From Paractinoplanes ferrugineus (GTDB lineage Bacteria > Actinomycetota > Actinomycetes > Mycobacteriales > Micromonosporaceae): a stretch of 64,000 nt of DNA. The stretch is taken from assembly GCF_016862195.1 (NCBI RefSeq), contig NZ_BOMM01000016.1, positions 62,001-126,000 on the forward strand. The letters are read 5' to 3'. The number at the start of each line of letters is the position of its first letter. Positions within the stretch are counted from its first letter, which is position 1. The notes under the pieces were generated by a model that was not told the origin of the DNA, searched no databases, and saw only the letters and a list, made by a program, of their open reading frames with translations. This document shows, piece after piece, positions 62,998 to 64,000 of this stretch. The position numbers and the translations under genes were made by a program.

Positions 62998-64000
62998 GTG
63001 TCGAGTCTTGAGTTGACCGTCGCCGTCGGGATCGTCGTCCTCGGCTGCGCGAGCCTGGCCCGGCGACTCGGCATCGCGGCCCCGGTCCTGCTGCTGATCG
63101 CCGGGATCCTGCTGGGTTTCGTGCCCGCCCTGCGCACCGTGCACCTGCCGCCCGAGGCGGTGCTGCTGCTCTTCCTGCCGGTCCTGCTCTACTGGGAGAG
63201 CTTCACCTCGTCGGTCCGCGAGATCCGCAGCAACCTGCGGGTGATCGCGCTGATGAGCACGATCCTGGTGGCGCTGACCGCCGCCGGGGTGGCCGGCGCC
63301 GCGCACGCCCTCGGCCTGCCGTCGGGCCCGGCGTGGGTGCTGGGCGCGGCCGTGGCACCGACCGACGCCACCGCGGTGGCCGTGCTCGGCGCCATCCTGC
63401 CCCGCCGCATCGCCACCACCCTGAAAGCGGAGAGCCTCGTCAACGACGGCACCGCCCTGGTCATCTACACCCTCGCGGTCGGCGTCACGATCGGCGCCGA
63501 GCACCTGAGCGCGGCCCACCTCGGCGGCATGTTCGCGCTCTCCTACGCCGGCGGTGTCGCGATCGGCGCGGCCGTGACGTTCGTGAGCGTACGGGTGCGA
63601 AGCCGCCTCACCGACGCGTTCCAGCACAACCTGCTGGCGCTGCTCACCCCGCTGGCCGCCTACCTGATCGCCGAGGCCGTCGAGGTCTCCGGCGTCCTCG
63701 CGGTCGTCGTCAGCGGCCTGTGGGTGAGCCGGGTGTCACCGCGGCTGTTCCCCGCCTACGCCCGCCAGTACGTCCGCACCGTCATGGGCTTCCTCACCAG
63801 CCTCGCCAACGCCGCCCTGTTCGTGCTGGTCGGCGTCGAGGCCCAGTCCGCCGTCCGCGGCCTGAGCAGCGCCGGCCTGGCCCGCGGCCTGCTCCTGGTG
63901 CTGGCCGTGAGCGCGGTGATCGTGGCGGTCCGCTTCGGCTGGCTGTTCACGTCCCCGTACGCGATCCGCGTCCTCGACCGGCGCCCGCAACAACGCGCCC
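62998..64000 (+). CDS. CPA1-type Na+/H+ antiporter, N-terminal part
   Basis: 334 codons from GTG 62998, still open at the window edge. Membrane segments include TVAVGIVVLGCASL, APVLLLIAGILLGFV and LLFLPVLLYWESFTSS. The ion-binding core VAPTDATAVAVLGAILP and ESLVNDGTALVIYTLAVGV is the NhaP/NHE hallmark. The plasma-membrane protein exchanges sodium (or potassium) for protons. It starts seven bases after the mutase stop and is probably co-transcribed. The C-terminal cytoplasmic domain is outside the window. Confidence 0.9.
   Translation, partial: MSSLELTVAVGIVVLGCASLARRLGIAAPVLLLIAGILLGFVPALRTVHLPPEAVLLLFLPVLLYWESFTSSVREIRSNLRVIALMSTILVALTAAGVAGAAHALGLPSGPAWVLGAAVAPTDATAVAVLGAILPRRIATTLKAESLVNDGTALVIYTLAVGVTIGAEHLSAAHLGGMFALSYAGGVAIGAAVTFVSVRVRSRLTDAFQHNLLALLTPLAAYLIAEAVEVSGVLAVVVSGLWVSRVSPRLFPAYARQYVRTVMGFLTSLANAALFVLVGVEAQSAVRGLSSAGLARGLLLVLAVSAVIVAVRFGWLFTSPYAIRVLDRRPQQRA

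Overview
The window is very GC-rich chromosomal DNA with dense, well-separated genes. It has mostly ATG/GTG starts, many short intergenic gaps, many one- or four-base overlaps, and many apparent leaderless starts. The gene content points to an actinobacterium, most likely of the Micromonosporaceae (Actinoplanes/Micromonospora type). The basis is metX-metY methionine synthesis, furA-katG, a SigB/SigF-type sigma factor, XRE-TPR regulators, several c-di-GMP proteins with an MCP, and DUF427, DUF5996 and DUF6188 proteins. The genus is inferred from content and not proven. I see no insertion sequence, prophage, CRISPR array, tRNA or rRNA.

Layout. 1-4 kb: fragment of a membrane protein, an unknown 134-aa protein, a remnant of an NAD-epimerase, a cold-shock protein, an AraC regulator, an EamA exporter and a CBS-BON protein. 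4-9.7 kb: a WXG100-like protein, an MFS pump with divergent TetR, an esterase, and a MarR regulator divergent from an Old Yellow Enzyme. 9.7-19.6 kb: GH3 beta-glucosidase, DUF427, carboxylesterase, a PadR/membrane-protein pair, DUF5996, an SGNH lipoprotein and an acetyl-xylan esterase-like protein. 19.6-23.8 kb: an apparently orphan FxLD-type methyltransferase divergent from an XRE-TPR regulator, then a protein consisting only of sigma region 4, and two unknown proteins. 23.8-31.2 kb: a six-gene sugar uptake and catabolism operon (solute-binding lipoprotein, two permeases, class II aldolase, ADP-dependent-kinase-family protein, type I phosphomannose-isomerase-like protein) with a divergent DeoR regulator and strong inverted-repeat operators.

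31.4-44 kb: aldo/keto reductase, GGDEF-EAL membrane protein, GNAT, a flavoprotein mono-oxygenase whose Rossmann motif is recovered only if translation starts at ATC, OsmC, the metX-metY-CoA-binding operon, a stress sigma factor, an MFS transporter facing a LysR gene, and a TetR. 44-51 kb: an MCP, a degenerate GGDEF-EAL protein, a tiny membrane protein, and a three-gene unit of alpha/beta hydrolase plus CoxS-like and CoxM-like subunits without the catalytic large subunit. 51-64 kb: SDR, furA-katG, small membrane proteins, a secreted S33 peptidase, a PilZ protein, a GH76 mannanase, DUF2461, a diguanylate cyclase with an I-site, a phosphoglycerate-mutase-family protein, and the start of a CPA1 sodium/proton antiporter cut by the window edge.

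How the genes work together. Clear functional units are the sugar operon, metX-metY, furA-katG, and four regulator-target pairs with visible operators (TetR/MFS, MarR/OYE, DeoR/sugar operon, PadR/membrane protein). There is also a dispersed c-di-GMP set (two GGDEF-EAL proteins, one GGDEF, one PilZ). The most unusual items are the ADP-kinase sugar operon, the orphan FxLD methyltransferase, the truncated molybdenum-hydroxylase subunits and the ATC start.
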